Assembly (NCBI RefSeq): GCF_007744515.1
Contig: NZ_CP036268.1
Location: forward strand, 4,955,113 to 5,019,112
Source of the DNA: Stratiformator vulcanicus
GTDB taxonomy: Bacteria > Planctomycetota > Planctomycetia > Planctomycetales > Planctomycetaceae
DNA length: 64,000 nt
Reading direction: 5' to 3'
Shown here: positions 1-8,360 of the stretch, in pieces
Position numbering within the stretch: position 1 is the first letter of the stretch
Layout: every line of letters begins with the position of its first letter
Position numbers and translations under genes: made by a program
Notes under the pieces: model-generated
What the model saw: the letters and a program-made list of their open reading frames with translations, nothing else
The model's database searches: none
What the model was told of the DNA's origin: nothing

Positions 1-115
1 TAATTTTGGGCGCAGTTTCTTGTGCGACGATCGGCGATGTTGGAAGAACAGAAAGAACGAACAACGCTGCCGCATACTTTTTCGCAATCAATTTCGCAAC
101 GTGGAAAGACTTCAT
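1..115 (-). CDS. Secreted protein, N-terminal part only (runs off the left edge)
   Basis: Only the first 38 residues are in the window. The start ATG at 113-115 has a good ribosome binding site, GAGGG, nine bases upstream on the minus strand. The peptide begins MKSFHVAKLIAKKY, follows with a hydrophobic stretch and then PTSPIVAQE, which looks like a Sec signal peptide cleaved after IVA. The mature protein is outside the window, so no function can be given. Confidence 0.6.
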   Translation of the reverse strand, partial: MKSFHVAKLIAKKYAAALFVLSVLPTSPIVAQETAPKI

Positions 116-173
116 AGTTAAATTTCCCTCGTGAATTGGGAATGCTCCCAGGAATTGGCCTGAGAGCAATCGC

Positions 174-368
174 GGTTGGCCCCGAGGTTATTACCTCCGG
201 GCGGCGGAGCCGCAAGAGGTTCGGTGTTCTAATTTGTTGGAACAGGGTCGTCCCGCATCGTCGTCTGACTGGGCCTCGTTGTGATCTGAAACCCGCGTCG
301 TAAATCGGAAGTCCGCCCCAAAACCTCTTGTCGCTTCGCGACCCGGAGGTGTGACCTTCGGGTTACCC
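174..368. repeat. MITE-like element, copy A
   Basis: First of three co-oriented copies of one element. The 158-bp core runs from 193 to 350, between inverted ends that start ACCTCCGGG and finish CAAGAGGT (28 bp, imperfect). Outside these, further small hairpins (GGAGGTTATTACCTCC-like on the left, GGAGGTGTGACC-like on the right) extend the terminal inverted repeat to about 46 bp. No transposase is encoded. Confidence 0.8.
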
Positions 369-422
369 GTGTTGATCAAGCCGAACCTACTGTCGTAAAT
401 AGCAGACCCCCGATCGGGGCGC

Positions 423-677
423 TTAACCGGCATCGGAAAGCCCGAAGTTTGCCGCGAACCCACGAATGAAGTTTTTAACCTCTGGGTCGGTCTGCTCAAC
501 TGCAAGCTCTTCGAGAGTACGGCAAACATCCTCAACTTCTGATTCAGTAAGGCGCTGCAAATTCGCTGCAATTCCTTCTAAACCGCGCACGCTCACGTCC
601 TCATCGATAGCATCATCGTGGCAGAATTCAAAAACTGCCGCAGCGTCCACGATTGTCTTCACAAGTATCCTGTTCAT
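423..677 (-). CDS. Small acidic hypothetical protein
   Basis: 84 residues beginning MNRILVKTIVDAAAVF. It is acidic and predicted helical, without signal peptide or membrane segment. No family was recognised. It lies between repeat copy A and a solo repeat end. Codon use looks like that of a real gene, with no low-complexity or arginine-rich shadow composition. It may be a small cytoplasmic protein of a planctomycete-specific family. Confidence 0.5.
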   Translation of the reverse strand: MNRILVKTIVDAAAVFEFCHDDAIDEDVSVRGLEGIAANLQRLTESEVEDVCRTLEELAVEQTDPEVKNFIRGFAANFGLSDAG

Positions 678-738
678 TGATCACTTCGATCTCAATATCA
701 ATTATCCGAGGTCGATAAATATTTTGCGCGAATGGCTC

Positions 739-766
739 GGAGGCTATCACCTCCGGGCTACCCGCT
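739..766. repeat. Solo end fragment of the left-flank MITE-like element
   Basis: A GGAGGCTATCACCTCC hairpin followed by GGGCTACCCG matches the outer right end of the complete elements at 174-368 and 2301-2495. It has no partner nearby, so it is probably a degraded copy. Confidence 0.5.
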
Positions 767-1426
767 ACCCGCGTTCAGGTTAACTTCTAACAGCGAAATA
801 AACTTTGCCCCGCGTTCCCGAAGGGATTCAAAGCTAGGACTTAAATCTGGATATGAAGTATCACAAAGCCGAATCGGAATAATATGAGAATCGGCAACAT
901 CCCTGGTCACCTCTTTTTGGAGTTTAGTGACTGTCTCTGCCGCTTCAGCGAAGTCTTTGCACGTGCATTCAAGCAAGGCCGCGTACGCGATTCCTAAGAT
1001 GAGTCCATGAACTTCAACCGGATCGCCACCGAAGAAGGTGGGATACTTCAAAACATGCCTGGCAGCCGCCACAAATTTTTCTGGATTCGCCATGTATCTT
1101 ACAGCTTTGGTGTAGACGTGGGTGGCGCGGAGTTCACCACCTCCGGGCGGCGGAGCCGCAAGAGGATCGATGTTTAGGTCCGCTGGCTTAAGGGCATATC
1201 GAGTCGCTCTCTGACTTGGCTTCGCCGTAATCTCGAACAGGTGTCGTATATCGGAATTCCGCCCCATAACCTCTTGCCGCTTCGCGGCGGGTGGCGGGTC
1301 TGAACCGTAGGGCCAGACCCGAATCGCATTGAGTATCCTCCCAGCGAATGGACGCAAGTCGTCAGTCTCACACTTCGGGACTCGCCTTTCAGTTGAGCCC
1401 CGCCACACATCGTGAATCTGAGTCAT
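758..1426 (-). CDS. Hypothetical protein interrupted in frame by a MITE-like element
   Basis: The open frame encodes 222 residues, but roughly residues 40-102 are the translation of repeat copy B (1120-1310) and are not ordinary protein sequence. The part downstream, from Met112 (start 1093) to the end, is a convincing soluble helical domain of 111 residues (starts MANPEKFVAAARHV). Either the gene really starts at 1093, or the element inserted without breaking the frame of a longer gene. Nothing identifies a function. The 1093 start has only a weak ribosome binding site. Confidence 0.45.
   Translation of the reverse strand: MTQIHDVWRGSTERRVPKCETDDLRPFAGRILNAIRVWPYGSDPPPAAKRQEVMGRNSDIRHLFEITAKPSQRATRYALKPADLNIDPLAAPPPGGGELRATHVYTKAVRYMANPEKFVAAARHVLKYPTFFGGDPVEVHGLILGIAYAALLECTCKDFAEAAETVTKLQKEVTRDVADSHIIPIRLCDTSYPDLSPSFESLRERGAKFISLLEVNLNAGSG
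1120..1310. repeat. MITE-like element, copy B
   Basis: The core at 1139-1296 is 158 bp, the same length as in copies A and C, with the same inverted ends. The right outer end is more diverged than in the other two. It lies inside the reading frame at 758-1426. Confidence 0.75.
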
Positions 1427-1477
1427 TTAGCACCCTCGATAGACGGAACGAGTACTTGCCGAGTGTCCGAAAGATTC

Positions 1478-2233
1478 TCACCAGCTAGGCAACTGGTGTT
1501 TAACTTCTCCGTTTTCGTCATGCGCTCGCAATTCAGGAAAGCCGTTACCGGGTCCCCAAGAAATAAGTTGGAGCCGCGTAGCCTTGCCATCATTCAGTAT
1601 GATATATGCGTTACCAGCGTCTTCCGAGACACTACTTCTTGCGATTGCTTTCATTTCAATGCGATTGAGGCCATCGCTGTCGAGGATTCTGACCCGACCG
1701 TTGATCGCGAGGACGACGTCTTTCAGATTTTCGTCGTATCGTACTGTAAGACTCTTATTACTGAGCGAGAGTGTTTCCGCTTCGAGTCCGCGAGTGACCC
1801 TCGCTGGTCCATTCACAACGAGAACACCGTTTTGGTCTATAGAGAGGCTGGGCAGCGCCTCAACAATCTTTCTTGCCCTTTTCGCATTCTTCTGAGCTTC
1901 CTCTGCCGCAGCGATCGCTTTCTGCTTCTTCTCCTCAATTTCTTTGATCACCTCTTCAGGTAGTCTTTGTTCCACCTCCTGTTTCACTAGTTCCGTAATC
2001 CTTCGAGGTATCTCCCATGCCGATAGCCCGAATAGAATCAAAATCGCTACGGCAGCCGCGCCTCCAATGGCAAGTGTTTTGTGCTTTAATCGTTCCAAGC
2101 GAGCAACCCGCTGCGGAAGGCGTTCCAGCTCTTCCACCCGCTTGGAAAGGCGTTCCAGCTCTTCCACCCGCTTGGAAAGTTCGTCTACTTTCGCGTCAAT
2201 TTGGCTAATTGCTTTGTCAGATTCAGCGGACAT
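1478..2233 (-). CDS. Coiled-coil single-pass membrane protein
   Basis: 251 residues. Residues 1-48 are a heptad coiled coil containing the tandem repeat SKRVEELERL. Residues about 52-72 form one transmembrane helix (LAIGGAAAVAILILFGLSAW). A second charged helical stretch follows (residues 80-125), then a beta-rich domain in which short lines such as SIDQNGVLVVNGPARV and VVLAINGRVRILDSDG repeat the pattern of a beta-helix or trimeric stalk. Topology suggests a small cytoplasmic coiled coil and an exported C-terminal domain. The tandem repeat is visible at DNA level near 2120-2175. Function unknown. Confidence 0.65.
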   Translation of the reverse strand: MSAESDKAISQIDAKVDELSKRVEELERLSKRVEELERLPQRVARLERLKHKTLAIGGAAAVAILILFGLSAWEIPRRITELVKQEVEQRLPEEVIKEIEEKKQKAIAAAEEAQKNAKRARKIVEALPSLSIDQNGVLVVNGPARVTRGLEAETLSLSNKSLTVRYDENLKDVVLAINGRVRILDSDGLNRIEMKAIARSSVSEDAGNAYIILNDGKATRLQLISWGPGNGFPELRAHDENGEVKHQLPSW

Positions 2234-2300
2234 CGATCTTCTCCTTCTATCGAAATTAAGCCAGCGTTTAGTGGTTCAGGGCGTTTATTAGACATTGCGC

Positions 2301-2495
2301 GGGTGGCCCGGAGGTTACTACCTCCGGGCGGCGCAGCCGCAAGAGGTCTGGTGTTCGGTTCCGACCGCTGAGTGTCTTACCGAGTCGCCCTCTGCCTTGG
2401 CTTCGTCCTTATCTTAAACCTGCGTCGTAAGTCGGGAGTCCGCTCCAAAACCTCTTGTCGCGTCGCGACCCGGAGGTGTGACCTCCGGGCTACCC
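2301..2495. repeat. MITE-like element, copy C (best preserved)
   Basis: 195 bp including outer hairpins. The left end GGGTGGCCCGGAGGTTAC and the inverted right end GGGTAGCCCGGAGGTCAC extend the 28-bp inner repeats (core 2320-2477, 158 bp) to about 46 bp. There is no coding capacity for a transposase, so mobilisation would have to be in trans. Confidence 0.8.
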
Positions 2496-2522
2496 GTGCA
2501 TGCATGTAACTCATTTCGTAAT

Positions 2523-2780
2523 TCACCCCGCATTCGCCCGCTCATCGACCTCGACTCGGGTCATGTGAAGCAGTGAGCAGAAGGCGTCCGACTCCGGGAT
2601 TTCGGACTGCTCGTCGGCGTAGCGGCCGATATAGAGTCCGCCTTGAGTCAGGAGTGCCGACTCCGGATGACGGACCTCGAATTCACTTCCGTCCGACAGA
2701 TAGAGCCGGAAGGATCGAAAGGGTCTGGCCCGCAACAGCCGGTGAATCTTCTGAGTGAATTTGATCGGCTCGTCTTCCAT
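2523..2780 (-). CDS. Small conserved hypothetical, paralogue of 12835-13092
   Basis: 85 residues if started at Met MEDEPIKF (2780). This start aligns exactly with the ribosome-binding-site-supported start of the paralogue at 12835, which has the same length. Shared core: RPFRxFRLYLxDGxxFEVRHPE, then GGLYIG, then ESxAFCSLLHxTRVEV. The pattern suggests a small beta-rich domain like those that bind a ligand or DNA edge, but no function is known to me. A longer frame upstream (to 2876) exists and is not supported by the paralogue. Confidence 0.6.
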   Translation of the reverse strand: MEDEPIKFTQKIHRLLRARPFRSFRLYLSDGSEFEVRHPESALLTQGGLYIGRYADEQSEIPESDAFCSLLHMTRVEVDERANAG

Positions 2781-2983
2781 ATCGCGTCTCGCGCTGTTGT
2801 CGAACCAGTTCTCAAACCATTCCATTCTCAAACGCAGCGCAACCGTAATTGCACTTGGCGAACGGTCGCGCGTCAATGGTCATCGGATCATCAGCAGAGC
2901 GCGAGTTGGGAGAGAGGCGTGCGTGGCAGCAATTCCACAATAACAAACGTCGGCGCAACCGGGGTGGTTCATGGGTCCGGATC

Positions 2984-3038
2984 GAAAAATTGCGGCGGCG
3001 ATTGTCCCCGGGTGGGAGGGGGGAATCGCCGCCGCAAT
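2984..3038 (-). terminator. Rho-independent terminator downstream of the SPFH-GYF gene
   Basis: A perfect 15-bp inverted repeat (2989-3003 with 3024-3038; arm ATTGCGGCGGCGATT) and a 20-base loop are followed on the minus strand by a run of five T. It lies 70 bp past the stop of the leftward gene at 3110-4231. Confidence 0.75.
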
Positions 3039-3109
3039 GGGTGTGTGTTGGTGGTGCGGGACTTCTCTTGGTTGCGCGCTCCCTGGCGGGCTTGGCTCGA
3101 CGGGGGTGA

Positions 3110-4231
3110 TTACGTCGCCGGGGCCGGTGGGGGTGGAGGAGCCGGGTTGCTGCTAAACAGGCTCACTAATTGGGGGACCTGCCCGGCGGGTTTCCAGCCG
3201 TCCATACCTGCGGTCCAGACAAGCGTGTCGGGCGTCACCTGACCGCTGAGAATGCCCTGTTGGAAAGATTGCTGAGGGAATGGTCCTTGGGTTTGTCCGT
3301 TCGCGGCGATATGCCAGCTTGCTTGAGGTGGCGGTGGGGGCGCCGAAGGCATGCCTTCGGCTTGGGGAGCACCTCCCATGCCTGCGAATTTATTGGCCAT
3401 AGCGAAGCCCATGCCCATGCCGAGGCCTTCGCCCATCGCTCCGCCGCCGCCGGGATTATTCGCCATATCGCCCATCGCGGTGCCGAACTGATAGGCCTGA
3501 TAGCGACCCATATCGCCGATGATTCCCATGCTGCTCCGCTTGTCGAGGGCCTCCTCGACCGCCTCGGGCAGGGAGACGTTGAGGATGAACAGAGCCGGGA
3601 CTTCGAGGCCGTATTCGTCGTCGATCCGCTCATTGACGAGCTTGGCGAGTTCGTCCCCCATCTCGCGGTAGTTCGCCGCAAGGTCAAGGGCTGCCACCTT
3701 TTGCGTTCCGAGCAAGTCGGCGAAGGCGCTCACGATGATCGATCGCATCAGCTCGCCGATCTCGTCGGCATCGACTTCGCTATCTGTCCCGACGAGTTCC
3801 TTGAGCAGGATTTTCGGGTCGAGCGCCTTCATCGTATAGGTGCCGAAGGCGCGGAGCCGAACGGGACCGAAATCGTCGTCCCGCAGCATGATCGGGTTTG
3901 GCGTGCCCCATTTCAGGTCGTTGATCTGCCGGGTGCTGACGAAGTAGACCTCACTGCGAAAAGGGCTGTTGAAGCCGTGTTTCCAGCCCTGCAGCGTGGA
4001 GAGAATCGGTAGGTTGTCGGTGGAGAGTTCGTAGTGACCCGGCTCGAAGACGTCGGCCAGTTCGCCGCGATGGACGAAGACCGCAACCTGTCCCGGTCGG
4101 ACGATCAATGCCGCCCCGTTCTTGATTTCATTCTGATAGCGGGGGAACCGCCACACGAGCGTCGAGCGGCTGTCATCGACCCATTCGATGATGTCGATCA
4201 GTTCGGCGCGAAGTTTGTCGAACAGTCCCAT
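3110..4231 (-). CDS. SPFH-domain (virion-core-like) protein with C-terminal GYF_2-type module
   Basis: 373 residues from Met MGLFDKLRAELID. Residues about 5-260 match the bacterial SPFH subfamily often called virion core protein or YdjI-like (GQVAVFVHRGELADVFEPGHY, then helical SPFH body). A Gly/Met-rich hinge at 260-300 (GGGGAMGEGLGMGMGF) and a proline run (PPPPPQ) lead to a GYF_2/DUF4339-like domain (WHIAANGQTQGPF...DGWKPAGQVPQL). Proteins of this type are thought to form membrane-associated scaffolds. The GYF-like module would bind a proline-rich partner. The start follows the conserved MGLFDK; an upstream extension to 4285 in the same frame is not family-like. Confidence 0.8.
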   Translation of the reverse strand: MGLFDKLRAELIDIIEWVDDSRSTLVWRFPRYQNEIKNGAALIVRPGQVAVFVHRGELADVFEPGHYELSTDNLPILSTLQGWKHGFNSPFRSEVYFVSTRQINDLKWGTPNPIMLRDDDFGPVRLRAFGTYTMKALDPKILLKELVGTDSEVDADEIGELMRSIIVSAFADLLGTQKVAALDLAANYREMGDELAKLVNERIDDEYGLEVPALFILNVSLPEAVEEALDKRSSMGIIGDMGRYQAYQFGTAMGDMANNPGGGGAMGEGLGMGMGFAMANKFAGMGGAPQAEGMPSAPPPPPQASWHIAANGQTQGPFPQQSFQQGILSGQVTPDTLVWTAGMDGWKPAGQVPQLVSLFSSNPAPPPPPAPAT

Positions 4232-4585
4232 AGTCGCGGTGCTCCGGTTGAGAATTGAGAGTCGAGGGACTCTTCGGGGAGGCATCGCCTCCGATTCATG
4301 TGAGTATCGTAACGTCGAAATTTTGCGGGGGCCAAGCGAGAACGATCGTCTGGCCGAAGCGGTTCATCGAATCTTTGTGATTGACTGACCCGAGGATATC
4401 GTAAGTTCTGCGTGATCGGCACATTTTGCCCTGTTTTACCGCCCGGCAGGGGCGTCAAACTGCTTGGGACATTTCGGCTGCGAAGTAACAAGCGGCCGCG
4501 CACGCGGCGGCTCATGGGGTAGCGTTGCATGTTCTGTCGATTTGTGACCTGAGCATGTTCCGCCGCCCCGTCCGGAGGCTTCTTG

Positions 4586-5320
4586 ATGCTGATCTTTGAT
4601 CTACTTTTCCGCCGATGCGTCCCAATCGCGGCCGCGCTGCTTTGCGTAGTCTCCGTGGCTGACGCGGGTTGCAAGAACTGTCAGAAGGGGGGCCACGCTT
4701 TCAGTGGTCCAATCCGACCGATCCCCGAGCCGATGACCAATCATCATTCGGTCTACGGAGGCTCGACGATCCATCAGAGCGTGCCCCAAGGCATCGTGAC
4801 GCATAGCGATCATCCGCATGTCGCGACGCCGTCTCACGGGCATGTGGAGTCACACGGGCATTTCGGGTCGTCCAATCGGGCGATGGTTCGGCAACCGATC
4901 GCGCCGCCGCCGGGAACGTTGGGCCGGAGCTATTTCCAGAAGACCGAAGCGATACCCGCCGACGAGCACCCGCGAATGGCGATTCTGGAGGTGAAAGTCC
5001 CCTCGCAATACGTGCCTGATCCGGCTCCCGGCGTGAGTACCCGGGTCACGCTCGAAGACCCGCGCGGTCGGCTTCCGGCCCTCGAAGAGAAGGACATCTA
5101 CTATGACGAAATGAGAGATGCCTGGGTCTTCGAAACCGATCCGCTGTGGCCCGGTGTGCCGCAGATTTATCGGATGCGGATCGAAAAAGTCTTCTATAAA
5201 GAAGAGCAAGTCCGCCGTTACGGTCGATTGGTGGCCCAAGAGGTGGAAACCGGTTCGGAAGTCGTCGGCGAAAAGTTCTATCGCCTGATCCCCGGCCGAC
5301 GCCTGTACGTCACCTGGTAG
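4586..5320 (+). CDS. Secreted protein of unknown function, His-rich N-terminal part
   Basis: 244 residues. The ATG at 4586 has GGAGG at 4573-4577 (spacing 8), which decides it over the preceding in-frame TTG. A signal peptide (PIAAALLCVVSVADAG) is followed by CKNC and a histidine-rich stretch (HHSVYGG, HSDHPHVATPSHGHVESHGH) that could bind metal. The C-terminal half has regular beta-type sequence ending in LIPGRRLYVTW. A terminator follows directly, so it is probably monocistronic. No family recognised. Confidence 0.7.
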   Translation: MLIFDLLFRRCVPIAAALLCVVSVADAGCKNCQKGGHAFSGPIRPIPEPMTNHHSVYGGSTIHQSVPQGIVTHSDHPHVATPSHGHVESHGHFGSSNRAMVRQPIAPPPGTLGRSYFQKTEAIPADEHPRMAILEVKVPSQYVPDPAPGVSTRVTLEDPRGRLPALEEKDIYYDEMRDAWVFETDPLWPGVPQIYRMRIEKVFYKEEQVRRYGRLVAQEVETGSEVVGEKFYRLIPGRRLYVTW

Positions 5321-5373
5321 GGGCCATTGGCGGAAGCACCGCTCGCACAAACCGGCGACCGCAGCATGTTCGA

Positions 5374-5406
5374 AGCCCGGCGATCTTGAAATCGCCGGGC
5401 TTTTTC
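5374..5406 (+). terminator. Rho-independent terminator
   Basis: Stem AGCCCGGCGAT / ATCGCCGGGCT with a short CTTGAA loop, followed by TTTTTCT. It ends transcription of the gene at 4586-5320. Confidence 0.85.
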
Positions 5407-5542
5407 TATTGCAGTCGGGCGTCGAACGTGTTTTTTTCAACACTCGCTACCCCTCACTCGGTGAGGAACACTCTTCTCAGACCAGTCGCAGATCAGAACA
5501 GTCGCAGATCAGACCGTCGAAGCCGTTCGTTCCGGGCCAGCA

Positions 5543-6109
5543 ATGACTGATAGCGTTCGTGGCAAATACTTGATCGCCGGACATCACCTGAAGGATCCGA
5601 ACTTCTTCCGGACCGTTGTCCTGATGGTGGAAGACAACGACGGCGGGTCGATGGGGTTGGTCGTGAACAGACCGACCGAAGTCGAAGTCCGGCAGGCCAT
5701 CGCCGAGCACTTCGACCTGCCAGAGCTCGATGAACCGGTCTACTATGGCGGGCCGGTCGAGCCGGAGGCGTTGTTTGTGCTGCACAATTCGGTGGAGAAC
5801 AGCGGAGGAGAATTGCCGATCCTGCCCGGACTCTTCGTGGGCAATAGTGCCGAGGCATTCGAGCAAATCGTGAAGTCGGTCGCGGCCAACGGCGACGAAA
5901 TGCGATACCGAGTGTTCGCCGGCTGCGCCGGATGGTCGCCGGGACAACTCGATGGAGAAATTCGTCGCGGGGACTGGCATCTGGTCGAAGGTGAGACCGA
6001 CCTGCTGTTCTCAGCCGACCCTTACGATGCCTGGGATCGAATGATTCGACACGCCGGCGATCCGCACCCCTTCTTTCCCGATCAGAAGGGGAATCCGGAA
6101 TGGAATTGA
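5543..6109 (+). CDS. YqgE/AlgH family protein (UPF0301)
   Basis: 188 residues, the usual family length. Typical motifs: GKYLIAGHHLKDPNFFRTVV near the start, GSMGLVVNRPT, VYYGGPVEPEALFVLH and FAGCAGWSPGQLDGEI. The family is named after AlgH of Pseudomonas, whose biochemical role is unresolved. No signal peptide, so cytoplasmic. Confidence 0.9.
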   Translation: MTDSVRGKYLIAGHHLKDPNFFRTVVLMVEDNDGGSMGLVVNRPTEVEVRQAIAEHFDLPELDEPVYYGGPVEPEALFVLHNSVENSGGELPILPGLFVGNSAEAFEQIVKSVAANGDEMRYRVFAGCAGWSPGQLDGEIRRGDWHLVEGETDLLFSADPYDAWDRMIRHAGDPHPFFPDQKGNPEWN

Positions 6110-6630
6110 CCGCTGTGCTCCAAGATATCGAGTCTTGTTCAATGCGAATAGAATGATTTTTAAGAACCGATTCTGGTTATCTGTTGCGGCTTTATAATGG
6201 GCTATTCCTGCAAACTCTGAAGAACCGCCGGTCGCGGTCCCTCTATTGACGGGCCACTCGCTCCAGAGAATTGGGCAATAGCTTTCATTGTTGCGGTCAG
6301 GCCCTCGATAGCCCGACGCGCGAGCAAGGCGATTCGGCTTCCGCAGGTGGGGCCGCAATGGGCCTCTTTGCCGGCCGTTCTTCGGCAAACTATTTGCGTC
6401 GCAGGACGATCCAAGATTCAATTTGTTTGAGACGCTCTCACTCGCTGGCGCGTCGGGCTATCTGTCGTGATGCTTTCGTTGGACCGTCTTTCTTTGCCCG
6501 GCCATGTAGCGGATCAATTGTGTCACCTTCGGTGGTGCTTCTCGACCGCATTGATGACAATCAGCCTCAGACAATTCCTCCTGAGATACCGAATCGGGCG
6601 AATCGCTTTTCTCCAGCACGATCAAGCAAA
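6110..6630. other. 521-bp intergenic stretch without a supported gene
   Basis: Frames that cross this region are arginine/serine-rich shadows without a start signal. It holds one promoter-like pair (6171-6198), and would form a leader of about 430 nt before the epimerase gene if that promoter is used. Confidence 0.5.
6171..6198 (+). promoter_or_regulatory. Candidate sigma-70 promoter
   Basis: TTCTGG (6171-6176), 16-bp spacer, perfect TATAAT (6193-6198). It points toward the epimerase gene at 6631. The -35 is weak. Confidence 0.35.
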
Positions 6631-7593
6631 ATGCCGCACGTTAAACTGACCGATGCCGACTCGGGCTCCTCGGCGATAATTGCCGCGGACCTCGGGTTCA
6701 ACTGCTTCGAATTCGTCGCGAATCTCGGCGGGACCGAGGTCGATGTTCTCGCCAGGCAGCCTGAATTCCCCGACGAAGGTGGTAAACCGAGTTGGAGCGG
6801 GATTCCGATTTTGTTCCCGTTTCCGAACCGAATCGCCGCGGGCAAATTTACCTGGGAGGGAACAGATTATTCTCTTCCTAAAGAACTGGTCGGGTACGCC
6901 GGTGACAATGCCATCCACGGGTTCTGCCTCGACCGTCCGTGGCGTGTCACGCGGCAAACGGCGAGCGCTGTGACGGGCGAATTTCAGCTCTCCGTCGATG
7001 ATGCCGAGCGTCTCCCGCTGTGGCCGGCTGATTTCAAGATCGAACTTACCTATGAGGTTCTCGGACCGGCCCTTCGCGCTGACATCAAGATTTCCAATCC
7101 GGATTCCAAGTCGCTGCCGTTCGGCTTTGGGACGCATCCCTATTTCAAATTGCCGCTGTCCCCGGGGAGCGATGCCGCCAAGTGTATCGTCGACGCTCCG
7201 GCATCGACCCGCTACCTCCTTGAGGACGGCATCCCGACGGGCGAAATCGTCCCGGCTGAAGGTGAATTCGATTTGCAAGGCGGGGCCGAGTTCGGCTCGC
7301 TGAAATTGGATGACGTCTACGGCGGGCTGTCTTATGAAGAGCAGGGATTCGTCTGCTCGGTGATGGACCCCGCCGCCGGTCTTCAAGTAACCCAGACCTG
7401 CGATGCCTCATTTCGAGAACTCGTCGCGTTCACGCCGTTCTGGCACTCGGCGGTTTGCCTGGAACCGTACACCTGCCCGACCGATGCAATGAACATTGGG
7501 GATCGAGGGCTCGACTCCGGACTGCGGGTGCTCGAGCCCGACGAAGAGTTCCACACTTGGTTTGAAATCCGCGTCGGTCCGGTGGTGGCGTGA
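6631..7593 (+). CDS. Aldose 1-epimerase (galactose mutarotase)-like protein
   Basis: 320 residues from MPHVKLTDADSG. The order of motifs fits the aldose 1-epimerase superfamily: PFPNRIAAGKF (substrate-binding Arg region), GYAGDNAIHGF containing the catalytic-type His, GFGTHPYFKLP with the second His, and a late glutamate in CLEPYTCPTDAMN. It would interconvert alpha and beta anomers of a sugar in the cytoplasm. The reading frame is open further upstream (to 6271), but that part lacks family similarity. Confidence 0.85.
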   Translation: MPHVKLTDADSGSSAIIAADLGFNCFEFVANLGGTEVDVLARQPEFPDEGGKPSWSGIPILFPFPNRIAAGKFTWEGTDYSLPKELVGYAGDNAIHGFCLDRPWRVTRQTASAVTGEFQLSVDDAERLPLWPADFKIELTYEVLGPALRADIKISNPDSKSLPFGFGTHPYFKLPLSPGSDAAKCIVDAPASTRYLLEDGIPTGEIVPAEGEFDLQGGAEFGSLKLDDVYGGLSYEEQGFVCSVMDPAAGLQVTQTCDASFRELVAFTPFWHSAVCLEPYTCPTDAMNIGDRGLDSGLRVLEPDEEFHTWFEIRVGPVVA

Positions 7594-7654
7594 TCGACAA
7601 ATCGCGGAAGTTGCGGCGGCGGCTAATTAGATGGCTGCTTTTGCTCTGCCGTCC

Positions 7655-7683
7655 CTTGCTTGCGCTGCGGGCTTGTGTGTGTG
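7655..7683. repeat. Dispersed repeat of the CAAGCCCGCAGCGCCAG family
   Basis: Reads CCCTTGCTTGCGCTGCGGGC then TTGTGTG. Related copies occur at 58763-58795 (inside the Lhr gene), 59345-59370, 59549-59574 and about 61263-61290. Confidence 0.6.
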
Positions 7684-7687
7684 CCAA

Positions 7688-8263
7688 TTACGCTGGGGTG
7701 CCCGGACTCCAGAGGACGTCTGCCCTGCCCTCGTCATTCGCCAGGCGGGCGGCGACGAATAATAAATCGGACAGTCGATTCAGATAGATAGGAACAAGGG
7801 GGTTCACCTCTTCCCGTTCGGCGAGTCGCCAGACTTCGATCTCGGCGCGGCGGCACAGCGTGCGGGCCAGATGCAGAGACGCTGCCTGCTCAGTTCCGCC
7901 CGGAAGAATGAAGCTGGTCAGCGGCTCCAGCCGGTCCGTCGCGGCATCAATCCGCCGTTCCAACTCTGTCACCTGATCGGGTTTCACGCGCAGTGCGGCA
8001 TCCGGCTCTGGCCCTTCTTCGGACGGCAGTGGAACGCAAAGGTCGGCACCTAAATCGAACAGATTATTCTGAATGCCGATAATGAGCTGTTCGCATTGAT
8101 CTGGAAGCCCTGCCGCAATCGCCACGCCGAGCGCGGCGTTGAGTTCATCGACAGTGCCATACGCCACGACGCGCTGCGATGTCTTCGCCACGCGTGCGCC
8201 ATCGCCGAGTCCCGTTTCGCCATCGTCGCCAGACTTTGTGTAAATGCGATTCAGATAAACCAT
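7688..8263 (-). CDS. pduO: PduO-type ATP:cob(I)alamin adenosyltransferase
   Basis: 191 residues, full length for the family. N-terminal ATP-binding signature YTKSGDDGETGLGDGARVAK, then VDELNAALG, and the conserved FILPGGTEQAASLHLARTLCRRAE of the active site, ending NRLSDLLFVAAR. It transfers the adenosyl group of ATP to corrinoid cobalt, giving adenosylcobalamin in the cytoplasm. It is followed on the same strand by no obvious B12 gene. Confidence 0.92.
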   Translation of the reverse strand: MVYLNRIYTKSGDDGETGLGDGARVAKTSQRVVAYGTVDELNAALGVAIAAGLPDQCEQLIIGIQNNLFDLGADLCVPLPSEEGPEPDAALRVKPDQVTELERRIDAATDRLEPLTSFILPGGTEQAASLHLARTLCRRAEIEVWRLAEREEVNPLVPIYLNRLSDLLFVAARLANDEGRADVLWSPGTPA

Positions 8264-8360
8264 TCAGTCGGCTCGGAGACCGGCACGCACAGGCGCCGCG
8301 GGGAACGGGAGGGGATGCGCTTGATTCGCTTCGAAATTTTCGGGTACTCGGATCAGTCCA

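Noticed and set aside
174-2495. CRISPR array
   Set aside because: Three equally long repeats with terminal inverted ends at spacing of about 1 kb are not a CRISPR array; no cas gene is present.
6271-6630. N-terminal extension of the epimerase-like protein
   Set aside because: The 120 added residues are low-quality sequence without a ribosome binding site; the family begins at 6631.
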